64,000 nt of DNA from Melampsora larici-populina 98AG31 (lineage: Eukaryota; Basidiomycota; Pucciniomycetes; Pucciniales; Melampsoraceae): the NCBI RefSeq assembly GCF_000204055.1, contig NW_006768825.1, positions 455,522 through 519,521 on the forward strand. The letters are read 5' to 3'. The first letter of the stretch is position 1, and the number at the start of each line of letters is the position of its first letter. Positions 1 through 12,195 of the stretch are shown here, in pieces. The notes under the pieces were generated by a model that saw nothing but the letters and a program-made list of their open reading frames with translations, was not told where the DNA came from and made no database searches. A program made the position numbers and the translations under genes.

Positions 1-716
1 TTGAATCAGCAACAGGCAATGCGGCAGATTGCTTCGCGTCAGTTTTCCTTTCTCTATTTAGCTAGAAACTTACATTCACCGGCATTCCTATACTGAAGCG
101 ATCAATTCTAACTTTGATCAACGCATTTGCCGACCGTGTTTACACAGTGCTATAGATTACTTGTATACTGCCCCAGCTCCTCGACCAGGCTGCGTCATTT
201 GTCGCACTTGTACAGTGAGTTCATTACACACCATCCATCTGCCCATGGGTTCAACGCGCTGAATCATGGGTTTCTCAACAGATCAAGCCTCTCGATGGCT
301 CTGAAAACCCGGTGGGGGGTATCAATGGGTATGTAGTATTGGTGACAAGTATATATGTACATTGAAGCATCTCTAACAAAGTGGTTTGTTTTACAGGAAT
401 GCTCCTAGCATCGCGCAGGCTTCGATTAACGCAGCATATGACAATAGGTTCAGTCAAGTAATATTCTCGCCCCCCCAACCAGATTGCGTAAATTACGTGC
501 TCCCCGCTGGTATTGTATGTCAGGATTCTAATTTTTTTCAATCACGGCGTGATGCTCAACTGATCTTCAAACATTTTGTTACAGAACTTGGGCCCACTCC
601 CGCCTGGCGGCACTTTGTTTGCACCTTATCTTCTTGGATATCTAGACGGCCAAGGTGATTCTCCTCAGGCTTGTAGCGCAGAATTGGACCAGGAGATTCA
701 GGCACATGGGGGTTGA
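1..716 (+). CDS. 3' part of an unrecognised multi-exon gene
   Basis: I do not recognise the product. Four exons join with consistent phase and good splice signals: 148-214, 282-328, 397-514 and 585-716, ending in a TGA at 714-716. The donors are gtgagt, gtatgt and gtatgt; each acceptor ends in cag. The joined reading frame includes YTAPAPRPGCVICRTCT, then a segment with SINAAYDNRF and SPPQPDCVNYVLPAG, and ends in a hydrophobic, glycine/proline-rich tail (LPPGGTLFAPYLLGYLDG). Cysteines are frequent. Coding sequence probably continues upstream: ESATGNAADCF is readable at the very start, before a gtcagt donor, but the 5' end lies outside the window. Single-frame reading breaks this gene into small unrelated pieces, so it is easily missed. 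Function unknown. Confidence 0.5.
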
Positions 717-1595
717 AGTCGGTTGAGGATTTAAAGCTCCATCATGCAATTGCTGCTATACTTTCTGATTTACCTCTGTGTAAGCTGCCCCAAATGAAAA
801 TTGAACAAGGGTCTCATGTCGTTCAAATGATACTTGTTCAATCCTTTTAAATTTCATTATGCGTGTTAAGAGGCTTGTAGTGTAATCGCAACACCATCAA
901 TGGGTCAAAGGCTAAACAAATCCAAGTGATCACACGCCTTTTGATTGCAATTGTAAATGTAAAAGGGGTTTTACATTCCTGCATTGAGATCCAACTTTTT
1001 TCATCATTTCTGGTTCTTGCCATGCTTATCGAATATGGGAAAAAGGCCTGATGAGACAGGTGAGGAAGACCGAACTGCAGTAATTATATAGCTTCTGATC
1101 GAGGATAATGTTGAACTTATACAATCCACCTTTACCCCAAGGTGGAGACCAATAATCATTCGAATAAAATATATGCAAACGATTCACTACATGATACAAA
1201 TGATGAGATCCTCTTTGAAAAACAAAGAAAGCACAAGTCGATTCTTATGTTATGGGGCTCTTCTTTTTGATGGTGTCTATTGTACTCAATGTCTACTTTG
1301 TCAAGTTTGTCTCATACTACTAAACTCCCTCAACTATCTTGAACCGTTCCGAAGCCTCATCATATCCAAACCACACAGCGTTGTACCCGATACAGTGACA
1401 GGCTCCATGAATGACTATAGTATTGATGGTCCTGAAACCTCTTCCTCGGGTCTGGTGTACAATGTGCTCAGAACCATAAAAAAATCCAGCTTCCAAACCT
1501 TTTTGAAATCTACTCCCACTACATTTCTTTACCTCAAACATCCTGAATTAGCAAACTGAAAACATCGAAATCTCGATCTTTTACAAATTCCTCAT
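717..1595. other. Intergenic, no gene seen
   Basis: Spacer between the convergent 3' ends of the first gene and the ING gene. The only structure I see is a short inverted, diverged copy of an ING exon fragment near 1403-1457. Confidence 0.5.
1403..1457 (+). repeat. Inverted partial copy of an ING exon segment
   Basis: About 55 bases on the plus strand match, at roughly 85% by eye, the reverse complement of 2380-2434 inside the ING gene. Both encode a peptide beginning MNxYSI followed by PExSSS. Similarity fades on either side, so this looks like a fragment duplicated in inverted orientation rather than a gene. Confidence 0.5.
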
Positions 1596-3799
1596 TCATG
1601 GTACTTTTAAATTTCGTTTTCGTTTTTTATTAAGTTTTCCTTTTTGATGATGATGACCCAAAGCTACATTCTGTTCACATTTCTTACATACCCAACAATC
1701 TGATTCACCTGGTTCTTCTGTTAATCCTGCACAATCCATATGAAACTACAAATCCAATCCAAAATCAATCCAAAATAATCAGTCAACTTCTCTTTAAATT
1801 ATCATCTTGAAGTCAAGATTATCTTTCGATGACTTAAAACGAATTTTCATCGTAACAATAAAAAGTTCAACTAACCCATTCTCCTCCATCACATTTCTCA
1901 TTATCACATGCAATCATGATTCCATAGGATACTTTGTTACAATAGCAATACGGTTTTTCTTCTTCGGCCAGACTTGATAATTCTCCATCTAACATCACAT
2001 TCGAATTCTGCGAATCTTCTTGAACCTTTTTACGATTTGATATACTAGGAGTCCTTGTTCTCTTTTCAATCGAAGCGCTTACTGATCTACGTTCTCTCAG
2101 GACCGGACTACTTCTTCTCATATCTACCGTTGTCTGTTCTGGATGGATCTGAGGAACAAAAAGGGTCGGACTACCTTGGGTTTGTCGACTAGGGCTAGGA
2201 ACTCGAGTGTTTGTCATTGAAGGTGACATCGATAAGGTTTCGGGTCTATAGGGTCCAGCGGAGGGTTGTGGATCTGCAAAGATCCCGGTAAGCTTGATGA
2301 TAGATGGTTTTCGAGGACTAAGATTTGATAAGGTCTGAAGACGAGGTGAATGTCGATCGGATTTTCTAACTCCGTCAGGCACCAGATCTGAGGAAGAGGC
2401 TTCAGGTGCGCCAATACTGTAGCCATTCATGGAGGTAGATGTATCAGGTAGGTCGGTTGTTTGGATATCTTGAGGTTTGGAAACCAGGAATGATAGTCGA
2501 GGGGATTTAGTAGAAAGTGATCTAAGGTTTTTGATCAGCTTGTTCGACTTCTTCCTTTTGTTCGGCTTAGACGGTGCTTTGACTTGGCCAACAGAGGCTT
2601 CAGCTTCATTGACAATTGGGGATGGTTCGGGTCCGAGGGCAGGTTGCTCATTCTGAGAGAGAGTTGGAAGGTCGGTCGGATTGATAGATTGATCACCTTG
2701 GTCACTCTTCTCTCCAGTTTGATCTTGATCTTCTAGATCTGGATATTTATCGAGTTCAGCATCGATTCGTCGGAGATGTCGATCAAGGCCTTCATAAACT
2801 TTTTCTGCGAGATCGAGTTTATCTCGAGATAGTTTTTGAACTTTTGAAATCTTATTAGCAAGTTCACTCCATAGAGAATATACAAATTCGGCTGGAAGTT
2901 GAGTCGATTCTTCAGTAAGATGTGAAGGTGCTGTACCGGGAACTGAGAAGCATCAGTGAGCATATCAGGTTTATTGTGTAAGGTGAGTATATTGGCACAC
3001 CTGAAGGTCCCTCAACTTCATTGTTTTCTGGCTTTGAAAGATGGTTGATGGTTTGCGCAACTTGAAGGTATTCATATAAATCCTCGTGAATTTCTTCTGA
3101 ACATTCTATCAGTATGAACAAGAAAGTTGATCAGATACTAAACAGACAAGAAGATCATGTCGAAATTTTGGTCCTTACCTTCCACATTGACATCCATCTC
3201 ACGAATCAAGGTAAAGTTTCTATCCAATTCCAAAGGGAGTTCTTCGACAACTAGTCCGAGAAAAGGACAACATGAAGTTTTTCAGCTTCTTTTCGTCCTT
3301 TGGATTCGATCTTGATTCAGATTTGAGAGGTATACTGCTTACTATCATAATATCTGAAATCCAAAGTCAAGTTGAGATACGAAAATCAAATATAAATTTC
3401 AGCTTGAACAATCTGTAATGAATTACTGAGCCCTCACTCCTCTTGTATCTCCGCGAATAGTTTTTCTCTTGCCAGTTCTTCTTTTTGAATCTCAGGCGAT
3501 ACTTCATCAACATCTTCCTTCAATTCGACCTCTTCCTCCGCCACTTCTTTCACCACCTCCATCGATTCAGTAACTTTTGATTTCTTCGTCTTTGAAGCAG
3601 GTCTCCCTGTTTTAACCGGTCGTTTAGAGTTACGAGGATTCGTTTTTGGTTCCGATTCATCTGAAAGTCTCTTCTTTCGTTGTGGAGCAACAATTCTGGG
3701 TTGTTTGGCTGCTCGTCCAACATTGGAAGCTGGTCCAGGTGATGCTGTCGCGTTCTTTGGACCTTCCTCTTCTAAGTCGCCTCTCTTCTTACGTCCCAT
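1596..3799 (-). CDS. ING-family (inhibitor of growth) PHD-finger chromatin protein
   Basis: ING proteins read H3K4 methylation and sit in histone acetyltransferase or deacetylase complexes in the nucleus. The C-terminus is a PHD finger split by an intron: [19 protein letters not shown] at about 1940-1870, then after the intron FHMDC and CWVCKKC, followed by a basic tail and a TGA at 1596-1598. The N-terminal ING domain is spread over several exons: [16 protein letters not shown] near 3245-3185, an exon with [17 protein letters not shown] near 3110-3002, and [20 protein letters not shown] near 2825-2765. Between the domains lies a long serine/proline-rich linker. The first exon (start at 3799) is basic and glutamate-rich, an unusual N-terminal extension. 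Joins in the 3300-3440 part are uncertain. The start is divergent from frataxin, 304 bp away. Closest role could be Yng1, Yng2 or Pho23; I cannot choose. Confidence 0.85.
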
Positions 3800-4103
3800 G
3801 GCCAGGAATATTTGAGATGAGTTCGTTTTGTGGACTTCGCGTGATGATCTATCAACTTGATGGTTGTGAGTCGATGAAGACTACAGGGACAACTCAGCGA
3901 CTCGATAGCTTCACAGTTGACTGACTTGTGAAGTGTCAGCTAGATGTCAACTACACAACACACTTCCTTAAACCAGAGATATCACACGACAAAGGAATTC
4001 GATGGTGAGAATGACCCAGGCGTGACATAAGCTGAACAGGTGGCCTTGAAATACTTTGAAAGTTGAGCAAAGTCGGATTCAAGAAGACTGAGCAAATTCA
4101 AAG
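3800..4103. promoter_or_regulatory. Shared divergent promoter region (ING / frataxin)
   Basis: The 304 bp between two divergent start codons must hold both promoters and 5' UTRs. I see no clear TATA box or repeated operator-like site. Confidence 0.4.
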
Positions 4104-5073
4104 ATGACTCAAGTCTCATTAATGATGAGAAATTCAATTTCTACTGGTCTCAAAAGATATCAGCATCAACTCATGCCTATCTCAACTAGAGGCGTTAACT
4201 CGAGTCACTCGTTTTGTAATTCTGGCGTAATCAAAAAAATCAATTCAATTGCAATCCCTAATCGATACCATCAAATCAGGACTCTCTTCAATCAGTCAAG
4301 AAACATCAGTTCAGATGCATCCTCAACAAGTGACTCGAAAGCCTTAAAGGAGTCGAAACTACATACCATCTCGTATGTCTCCCTCAAAGCCCAAAGAGCT
4401 GCCATCATCTTTCAGCAGACCCAATCTTATTGAAGTTTTTTATTGGCGGCCGGGGTTTATCGATCGGTATCTTATCAGAGAATTAAATATCCAAGAATAC
4501 CATCAAATTTCTGACGAAACATTGCATCAACTCACCGAATCTCTAGAAGCACTGATTGAATCTGGACATCCAAAAGTAGAAGGTTGGGATCTTGATTTTT
4601 CAGTGAGTGAAAATCATTACTTATAAGTCTTTGTGAAAACCTTTGAAGCACAAATAAAAACCATCCAAGAGAAGGGGCCCAAATTGGAATTTTGTTTTTT
4701 TATAAAACAGATTTGAACTGACTATTAGTCTTCAACTTGTGGAAAGAGTGGAGTTTTAACCTTCTCAATGGGAGAGGCAGGAACTTATGTAATAAACAAA
4801 CAACCACCAAGTAAACAAATTTGGTTCTCTTCACCAATCTCGTTAGTCCTTTGCTCCCAATGTCCTGATTTTTGCTCATATTTTATGCTGATCATAATTA
4901 TCTTATCGTATAGTGGTCCTAAAAGGTTTGATTATGATAGAGAATTGAAGATTTGGTTTTATGCTAGAGATGATGGTCGTATGATGGATTTAATTCGTGA
5001 TGAAATATCAAACGCGTTGGGTGATGATCATTTTGTAAAGATATTGGATCATCGTCCCAAAGACGAGAAATGA
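4104..5073 (+). CDS. YFH1: Frataxin, mitochondrial iron-sulfur cluster assembly protein
   Basis: Frataxin acts in the mitochondrial matrix as an allosteric partner of the cysteine desulfurase/ISCU complex. Exons 4104-4372, 4416-4602, 4729-4841 and 4914-5073 join in phase. The family core is unmistakable: SGVLTFSMGEAGTYVINKQ, then KQIWFSSPISGPKRFDY, then LKIWFYARDDGRMMDLIRDE. The acidic first helix appears as HQLTESLEALIE. The first exon has a long arginine/serine-rich, acid-poor N-terminus that fits a mitochondrial targeting sequence. Intron 1 (4373-4415) is only 43 nt but restores the frame exactly (TIS|RPNL). The third intron splits the SSPIS/GPKR motif. The stop is TGA at 5071-5073. Gene intact. 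Confidence 0.93.
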
Positions 5074-5422
5074 TGAGATAGGTCAGGCTGTGGTTTCAAG
5101 AGAGGATTGTAAGATTCGTGTGCTATCATGGCTCTAATGGTCAGTAAGCTTGATGTATTGAAACAATATTATGCGTGTTCATTCAATGGTTCCATCGTAT
5201 TCGTAGCAACGGAAAAACTATGCAAATCGAGAGAACTGCCTTGATTGGCAGAAGTTTTTGGGATGGCTCTACTGGAAGAGGGTCTTCACAGGATGGACAC
5301 AGGACTTTGTCGTCAGTGTCAGAAAAAAGAGGCATGATGCTGCTGTTGTCAGAATCAGAATCTTCTTGATGGTGAGAGGATTGTGTGTGTAGAAGCCTTG
5401 ATAGATTTGACAGTTGTTGACG
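5074..5422. other. Intergenic, nothing recognised
   Basis: 3' flank of frataxin running into the MULE relic. No gene or clear repeat seen. Confidence 0.4.
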
Positions 5423-7960
5423 TCACAGTTTCATTTGATGTCTTGATGTTTGATTCAAAACAGCAAGTGAAGTTGCCTTTGCTGGTTCCTTCACAGTGGT
5501 TGAGGTTAAAGATTCAATAGATGTGACTTCATTTTCAATGACTCTTTGAACGCAACAATTGAAGCAATGACCCGGCTCCCTGCATGTGGTACACTTACAA
5601 GGGATTTGCACAGGCTTGCTTGGTTGAGATACCAGTTTGGTTGGTTGAGAAATTGAGAGAGCTTTGGTTAGTTGAGAAACAATTTGAGTGACCAGCTTGG
5701 TTGTTTGAAAATTGCTTCTTGAGCAACTGAGACAGCCTTGGGCGATTGTGTTTCCTTATTCTTTCTTCCTTGAACAGTGCTGGCTTGAGCAACAGGAACA
5801 GAGAAAGTTTGTTGCAATCACTGGGATTGGATTCTGGAGCACTATCCAAGACATCTATATCTAAATGAGGGAGTCACATGGGGAGTGTGTCCTGACAATG
5901 GCTGGTTCATGACAATAGCCACATTTCGAAGGACAAGACTCTTTGTTTTCTTGGACTACATAACTGATGCTTTATTTCCATTGGTGTTTCTGACTAGGGC
6001 AACCATGATTATGAGCTTTCATCACATTGTCTTGAATCAGAATCACAGAATGGTTCCCTGTTTTGAGTGTGGCAAGCTCTTCATGAAACTTGTGCAGTGA
6101 ATAATCTGGAAGTTTGATAAGGTGGTTGAGATTTGATTGGACTGCTAGCTGTAACCCTTGATGACTAGCTGGAGCAATTTCCAGAGTCATATGCAATTGT
6201 TGCTTGGCCAGTCAAGGTGAGGTGCAATTGGATTGTGTCAAAGCATGTGTGATCTCATGAGAACAGGGCAATCCCCATGTGCCACAAAATGACTTGCTTC
6301 ACTCCCTATCCAAAGACTTGGGATAAGCTGGTACTGACCCTTGATCTTTGGTGTGCATAGTGTGTAACAACTTTATTCATTTCTTGGAAACATTCAGGTT
6401 GGCCATGTAACTTCTTTTGATTCTTGATTCCATTTGAAATAAATATCTCATTTTATTTAGAATCTTCAGCTTGCTTGAATGTATTGAAACAGGAGATAAA
6501 ATAATTGTTACTCACCTCTAAAAATTTCTTCAGTCAATGGTGGCTGCCCTCAACTCAAGAGGTTGATGAGCAAAATTTGGTGTATGAGAGGTTAAATTTG
6601 ATACAGCAACAAAATTCTTGCTTTCAGGAAGCCAATCTCTCTCATGATAACCCAAGATCTGGTGATGCCAAGCACTGACTTCAACAGCTTCCAGGTTTTT
6701 GTTGTATTTTGGACAAGTTGTGCTTTGCAAGAAATAATTCCAGAGCTTCATGAAGCCAATCAGTTGAGGACCTGTGAACTTGCTCTTGCAATTCTTGCCA
6801 ATGTTGTGATTGATCAATATGTGTGTTGCACTGGGAAACACCTTACCATTTGTGTTGTACAGAGTAAGGTCTGGATTGTTACAGGGACTCAGGAGGTTTG
6901 TGGAATTGACAACCTGATTTTGTTTGTATGGTGAGTCAAAGATGACCTATTCCTGTTGCTTTGACCTTGATTGGCGCTAGTAGGATCCTTTCAAACTTAA
7001 TTTGTGCTAGTAGAAGGACCTTTAGTGGAGGTTGTAGTTGTAGGAATGGTTTGCAGTGGATCTGACCTGGTGTCTTCCATTTTGCCTTCAAATACCAGTC
7101 TACCAACTTTAGTTGTTCCAAAGGCCCCATGTATGGATCCTGAACCTCACTATGCACATGAACCATAGAGCCACCATGAACATTATGTGGGTGTTAGTTG
7201 TACCAACAATATGATGGAGGGGGAGATTGAACCAATTTGTCTTGTGGGTGAACTCAATGCCTATGACTGTGGGAAATTGACAAGCCACATAGTTCAATAC
7301 CTCTAGAACTGGCCATGAAAGGTGACTGGAGGGTACATTCACCTGAGGTAGTAATGTGGTAAGCCCACTTTGCTTTGGAAATCAAGTGGAATGATGCTTG
7401 AATGGGTGTCTGGCCTTTCAGCCACATAGTTTTCTGTCAATATTGGGCATTTTAGATGTCACAAAATTGGTGCCTGAACCAGAAGGGAAATCTATCAGTC
7501 CTCTAATCTGCCCTCCACAACAGCCAGCAAATGAGAGAAGACCATTTTGGTCCAAGAAACTGTGGGAGGTCTGTTAATTTTTTTTAAAGACTTTGGGTTT
7601 AGTTGAAAGGATTGTAGTTGTGTTTATGTTTAGTAGGGTTTTGGATGTCCTGTTGCACAACCCATTGACAAGCTCTCTGGTATGTATTGAGGGAGATGTC
7701 AAAGGTACACAGCATCATTTTTGTTAAGCTTTTGCAAAGCTTTGCCATAGAGTTGACTGCTTGTCCACAGCTGCACCTGAAGTATATGCAGTACTTTTGG
7801 CTGTAATCACTCTTGTGGCTCTTGATGACAGTACCATAGCCTTGATCCCAAGCTACTGCGTTCATATACATCCCTCTGCTTTCCATTTCTGCAAACCGCT
7901 TTTCAAAGTTGGGAGATTCCATGAGATGGATCAGGATACGTTGTTATGAGCAAGTATTCA
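5423..7960 (-). pseudogene. Decayed Mutator-like (MULE) transposase
   Basis: Pieces of a MULE transposase lie in order on the minus strand, broken by stops and frame changes. An N-terminal FAR1-like segment (with YCIYFRCSCG) lies at about 7920-7600. The catalytic-core start with KTNWFNLPLHHIVGTTNTH lies at 7342-7109, the segment with HILINHNIGKNCKSKFTG at 6841-6530, a trace of GTWGLPCSHE near 6290-6240, and a zinc-knuckle remnant (CREPGHCFNC) at 5611-5423. Each piece aligns by eye with the intact transposase at 24463-28351. The first catalytic aspartate position reads GIEFTHKTN here against GLDSTYKTN in the intact copy. I found no matching terminal inverted repeats, so the element borders are unknown. 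Confidence 0.8.
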
Positions 7961-9528
7961 CCAACTTTGGCTCAAAGGGAAGAGAAAACTACAAAACTAC
8001 ATACCTATAGGGGCCAATCTTTATCCCCTTGAGCTTGAAGATCACCAAGCCAATGCTGGCTTGCAGCATTGCGCAGTGCTGCAAACCATGATTTGAGAAG
8101 CCCAGTGCTGCAAACCATGATTTGAGAAGCCCAGTGAAAATCAAGCTCACTTTAGCTTGGTAGCTCTCAGAGCAGGTTGAAAAGTTTTCTCAGCAAAAAA
8201 ATGGCTGAAAGTGGTGCTTTTCTGAAGCAGATCTTTGCAGTGCTGCAGGCAAAAAGGAAGCTGTATTTTTCAAAACTGAATGGAATTGACTGAAACTTCC
8301 TTATTCTTCTTTATTACATTTTTTTTGTTACAATTCTTTTCTTTTATACTTGGGGTTAGATTTCTGATGAGCTCTTGAGCTAGGCCTAGCTTTGAAATAT
8401 ATCTGTGGTTCTAGATACACTGTTGGTGTTTTGCCATCTTGAGATCTGGCCATTTTGATTCTCTTAGTGTTGTTTTCACCCAGTGGAAATTCCACTTAAT
8501 TACTACACATGGCTCAGTTTTTTGAGCAAAAGAATTATCACTTATTGAGAATTCTATTACATCTCTCATTTAATTGAAATGTTCATAAAGTTGACAAGTC
8601 AAAGACTTCAATGTCTGAGGGACAAGTTTACATTAGGTATATTTTCTGTACTATTTCCACAGATAACCAATCTTGTGGTCATGGGACTGATATGATATGA
8701 TCAACATAACAGTGATTTTTATTATATTTTTCAACTTCATTAAAAACTGGCTTAATCAAGGGGAACAAGAAGACAATAAAGGAGATTCCAAGGGCTTTCA
8801 AAGAATTTGATTCACTTTATATATGTTTGTCAGGCCATACATGTTCAGGTGATATATGTTGACTAAAGACCTATTCCAATCTCCCTCCTGAGGTGGTCTT
8901 GGGTCATCCTTGAGCATGTAAAACCTAGTTGGAAGTCATGACCAAGGAGAATTTAATGATAAGAAGCAGCATGTAAATCAATTCAAAACAGGTCCAATTT
9001 AACTGATTGTCAGTGCAGCAAGCTCACAAGTGTCAAATTAATGACTTCAATAACCTCTACCTGAATACAATGAAAGGATATGAACAGACAAACTCACCAC
9101 AAAGATGTGGTCAAAATGCCCATTACTTCTAACTCCCAAAACTTAAAGTCCAGCCTTGTGATTGTAAAGTCTCAGTACAAGTCCTGGTGGTAGTGTGGAA
9201 TGACTTGGATTGTCAGGATTGGGTTGAGTTTGTTGCCTCAAGGTGCCAAGCACTTAGAAAATATATAAGCATGGGCCAGGGTTATTTGCAAATTCAATGC
9301 TGTGGTGTGAAATGTAATGCCACAGAAAATAGCCTCCAGAGTTAGAAGCCAACCTTTGATTTAGATAGGTCTGTTACATTGAAGTATCTCAGAAAGCCTC
9401 AGTGCTAGAGAATTGAACCTTTGTGTAGCTGAAGCCCTTATCTCAAAATTCACCATGCCTCACCATGCCCATTACTGTAGAGTGTGATTTAAGTGTCAAC
9501 AAAATGTAGTTTGTTTTGTTGTTGTATG
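7961..9528. other. Non-coding spacer, probably old transposon-derived DNA
   Basis: No open gene or recognisable protein in about 1.5 kb. It contains the 29-bp tandem duplication at 8074-8131. Otherwise nothing I can assign. Confidence 0.4.
8074..8131. repeat. 29-bp tandem duplication
   Basis: Two identical adjacent 29-bp units (8074-8102 and 8103-8131) beginning cagtgctgcaaaccatg, with the first five bases of a third copy following. Confidence 0.9.
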
Positions 9529-10315
9529 TAAGGGTACGTTTGGTTGCGATTACAAATTGTAAACTCCGTTTGACCCCAGGTACATTGCCCCGGGGCAAAT
9601 GAGTTTATTGTTCAAATTGATTTTTCATCAACTAAACTCCGTTTAGGGTACATTGAAGAAAATCACGTTTGGTTGAAAATCCCAACCAGACGTATCTATA
9701 TGTAGTCACATCTCTTTGAAGGTTTCTCAGCTCAGCTCACCTCGCTTCACATTCTACCACTTCGCATCTACCCATATGGATATCCTCTGGGGATGTCCGA
9801 TACAAGCAATGATCATATGATACGACCTTTGTCCCCATCCGACAATCTTTTGCCCAAACACGCTCGCGATAACAGAAACATGTCCCACCCAATTCAACAC
9901 TCTCCACCACTTCCTATTTATCTCATCTTTCAAGAGTGATTTGTTTTGAGATTTTTTGAAGTTCAACAATTGATTGAGATTGATAGAATGAAGTTGAATG
10001 ATTGGTTGGTTTTGAAAAATTGATTTAAAATTGACCGATTGATAGAAATTGCAAAATTGACTGGAAATTGAACGATCGATAACTCGTTCCTTCAATCAAA
10101 ATTGGTTTTCAAGATTTCATTTGTACAATCACAATAGATAACTTTTTACACAGAAAGCAAAGAGTAGAAGCAAAGATTGGCTTATGAGTCTTGAGTATGA
10201 TGGCGTAGTGTTGAAGATGTTGATTGAGTCAAAGAACCAGCATCTTATGAAGTGAATACATATTGGATCGATTGAGGAGGGTTGAAGTCTTTCGAGATGG
10301 AATTTTGTGGAGTAC

Positions 10316-10350
10316 AAAAGGGAGTTTATTGCACGGATAAACTCCCTTTT
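10316..10350. repeat. Perfect 13-bp stem hairpin inside the outer element
   Basis: Arm aaaagggagttta (10316-10328) and its reverse complement (10338-10350) are separated by 9 bp. The core taaactcc.ttt recurs near 9560, 9643 and 10374 and inverted near 10398, suggesting a repeated subterminal motif. Confidence 0.8.
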
Positions 10351-10417
10351 GGCGTTTATCCAAAGTCCCGTTTTAAACTCCTTTTGGGACGGGGAAGGAG
10401 TTTATTTCTGGGTACCA

Positions 10418-12195
10418 TAAGAGCATCCACAGTGGTGGGCTCCAAATCGGGGCTATCGCCAAATTTGGTGACTGAGCCCCAATTTTTTGGTGCAATGGCA
10501 GTCCCCATTGCCAAATTTTTTTGTAGCCGGCTTCAAATTTCGAGCTTTGGGCTACATATTTGGCAACAAAAAGCCGGGCTCCAAATTCCCGCACTTGTTC
10601 AATCCCATACCTCACACATGTAAGCCCACGCGTACCGATCTCAAAGTGTGTGTAAACACATACACCACAAGGACACTTGGATGTCCACCGGGTGTCCGAT
10701 TTTTCTTGGTGGGGGACGGACCTCCCCCCACAGCACACCGAGAAATGTCCGTCGGACTCCGACGTTCAGACGCCTGAGCAGAGCCCATCGGGCTGCCCAG
10801 CACGCGCGAATCAACATTTATCTGACATCTCTCGAGGTTTGTTGGGAGGGCGAACACAGCACTGATTCCAAGAAGACCCCTTTCTGCTACCCATTGGACA
10901 TCCTGGCTGCTAACCACCGACAGAACTTTGAATCCATTTTGGATAGATATCCAGGTTGTTTTGGAGATCACTTGTTTCAATGTCGATTTGATTGATAACG
11001 GTAAATTACTTATCAAGCATTGTTATAATGAGAACCATGTGTGGCTTGGAGGAGACAAGATTGATGAAATGATAAAAAAATGAGAGGATGAAACAATGAA
11101 ATTATGAAACAATAAGATGATAAAAAAGATAAGATGACAAAAATGATACAACGATCGAACGATCAAACAATCAAACGATCAAACGATACAGCGATCTACT
11201 ATAAAAACGATCCATCAGTAAAAATGATACAACGACAGAACCGATAAAAACGGTCTAACGATGATGCAACAACATCAACGATGAAAACAATGAGAATGAT
11301 AAGAACAATAAGCACGATAATGACCAAAGTGAGATGGGTGTGATGATGAAGAAAGAGAAATTCACGAGTCGATACAAGCCATGCAGCACAAGGAGCTAAA
11401 GGAAGGGTTATCAAGCTTACGGGTCCGAGTCCAGAAACAAGGTTGGGCACTTCAAGGTCAGGCTCTGTTGATTTGCTTTGTGAAAGCCTGATACATGTCA
11501 AGATCAAAGGGACAAAGGAGGATTAGGATGTTTTGTACATACCTCAGATGGTCAAGAGAAGGGGGAGTATACGAGGAGAACAGTTTACGGAGAATAGAGG
11601 AAAGAGATGAATGAGTTGAACGGGATGAAAGTGGAAGGGAGATATGTAAGAACGAAACTTTTAAAGTGTCAAATTCATCACATGACGATGATGTCATGTG
11701 AAACCTTTGACCAAATCAATCTTCAATTTAGCTGTCCTTGCCTAATTGAGGTTTTTGGTGTGGTGCTCATTGGACACCCAGCCTTGAGAATACTGGTGGC
11801 TGTCCTACCTCCATCATATGGACGACTGATCTTGGATCGCGAGTGGTTGTCCGCAGTGTGCTGGAAGGGTGCCCACTTGATTGGGCATCCGTAGGTCTTC
11901 CAAGCACAGGGTGCTTGCACGTCATTCTGGCTAGGACGACATCAGTGCATCTTCAGGATGCGGTGCGGATATATATGCGCTCAGACGTCTAGCCAGCGCC
12001 CTGTTAGTGGACGTCGGGTCGTGTCTCCAATCTCGGACATGCCCGACGCCCTGACACAAATAAGTGTCTTTGTGGTGTAGAATCTACACTTTTGAAGTCC
12101 GAACGACTGCATCCGGATTGATTTGGGGCCCCACCAAATTTGAATTCGCTCGATTTGGAGCCCCGATTTGGAGCCCACCACTGTGGATGCTCTAA
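10418..12195. mobile_element. Nested PIF/Harbinger-like element with 34-bp perfect inverted repeats
   Basis: It lies inside the outer element. The terminal repeats at 10421-10454 and 12159-12192 are identical over 34 bp and start GAGCATCCACAGTGGTGGGC. TAA flanks both sides (10418-10420 and 12193-12195). Beyond the 34 bp, weaker inverted similarity continues: the region with acaccacaaggacactt near 10665 pairs with its counterpart near 12070. The terminal inverted region is thus a few hundred bp long and imperfect. The 1772-bp body holds no transposase; its open frames look like chance. Confidence 0.8.
11090..11290. repeat. Low-complexity imperfect short tandem repeats
   Basis: Runs of variants of aacgatcaa and gatgaaacaat, period about 8-9 bp, within the nested element. 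No coding meaning seen. Confidence 0.6.

Noticed and set aside
9754..10095. 113-codon minus-strand frame inside the outer PIF-like element
   Set aside because: The sequence is low-complexity (repeated fnqll-type residues) and resembles no transposase.
10373..11016. Several 60-134 codon frames on both strands in the nested element
   Set aside because: They overlap each other within the long imperfect inverted repeat and carry no domain signal.
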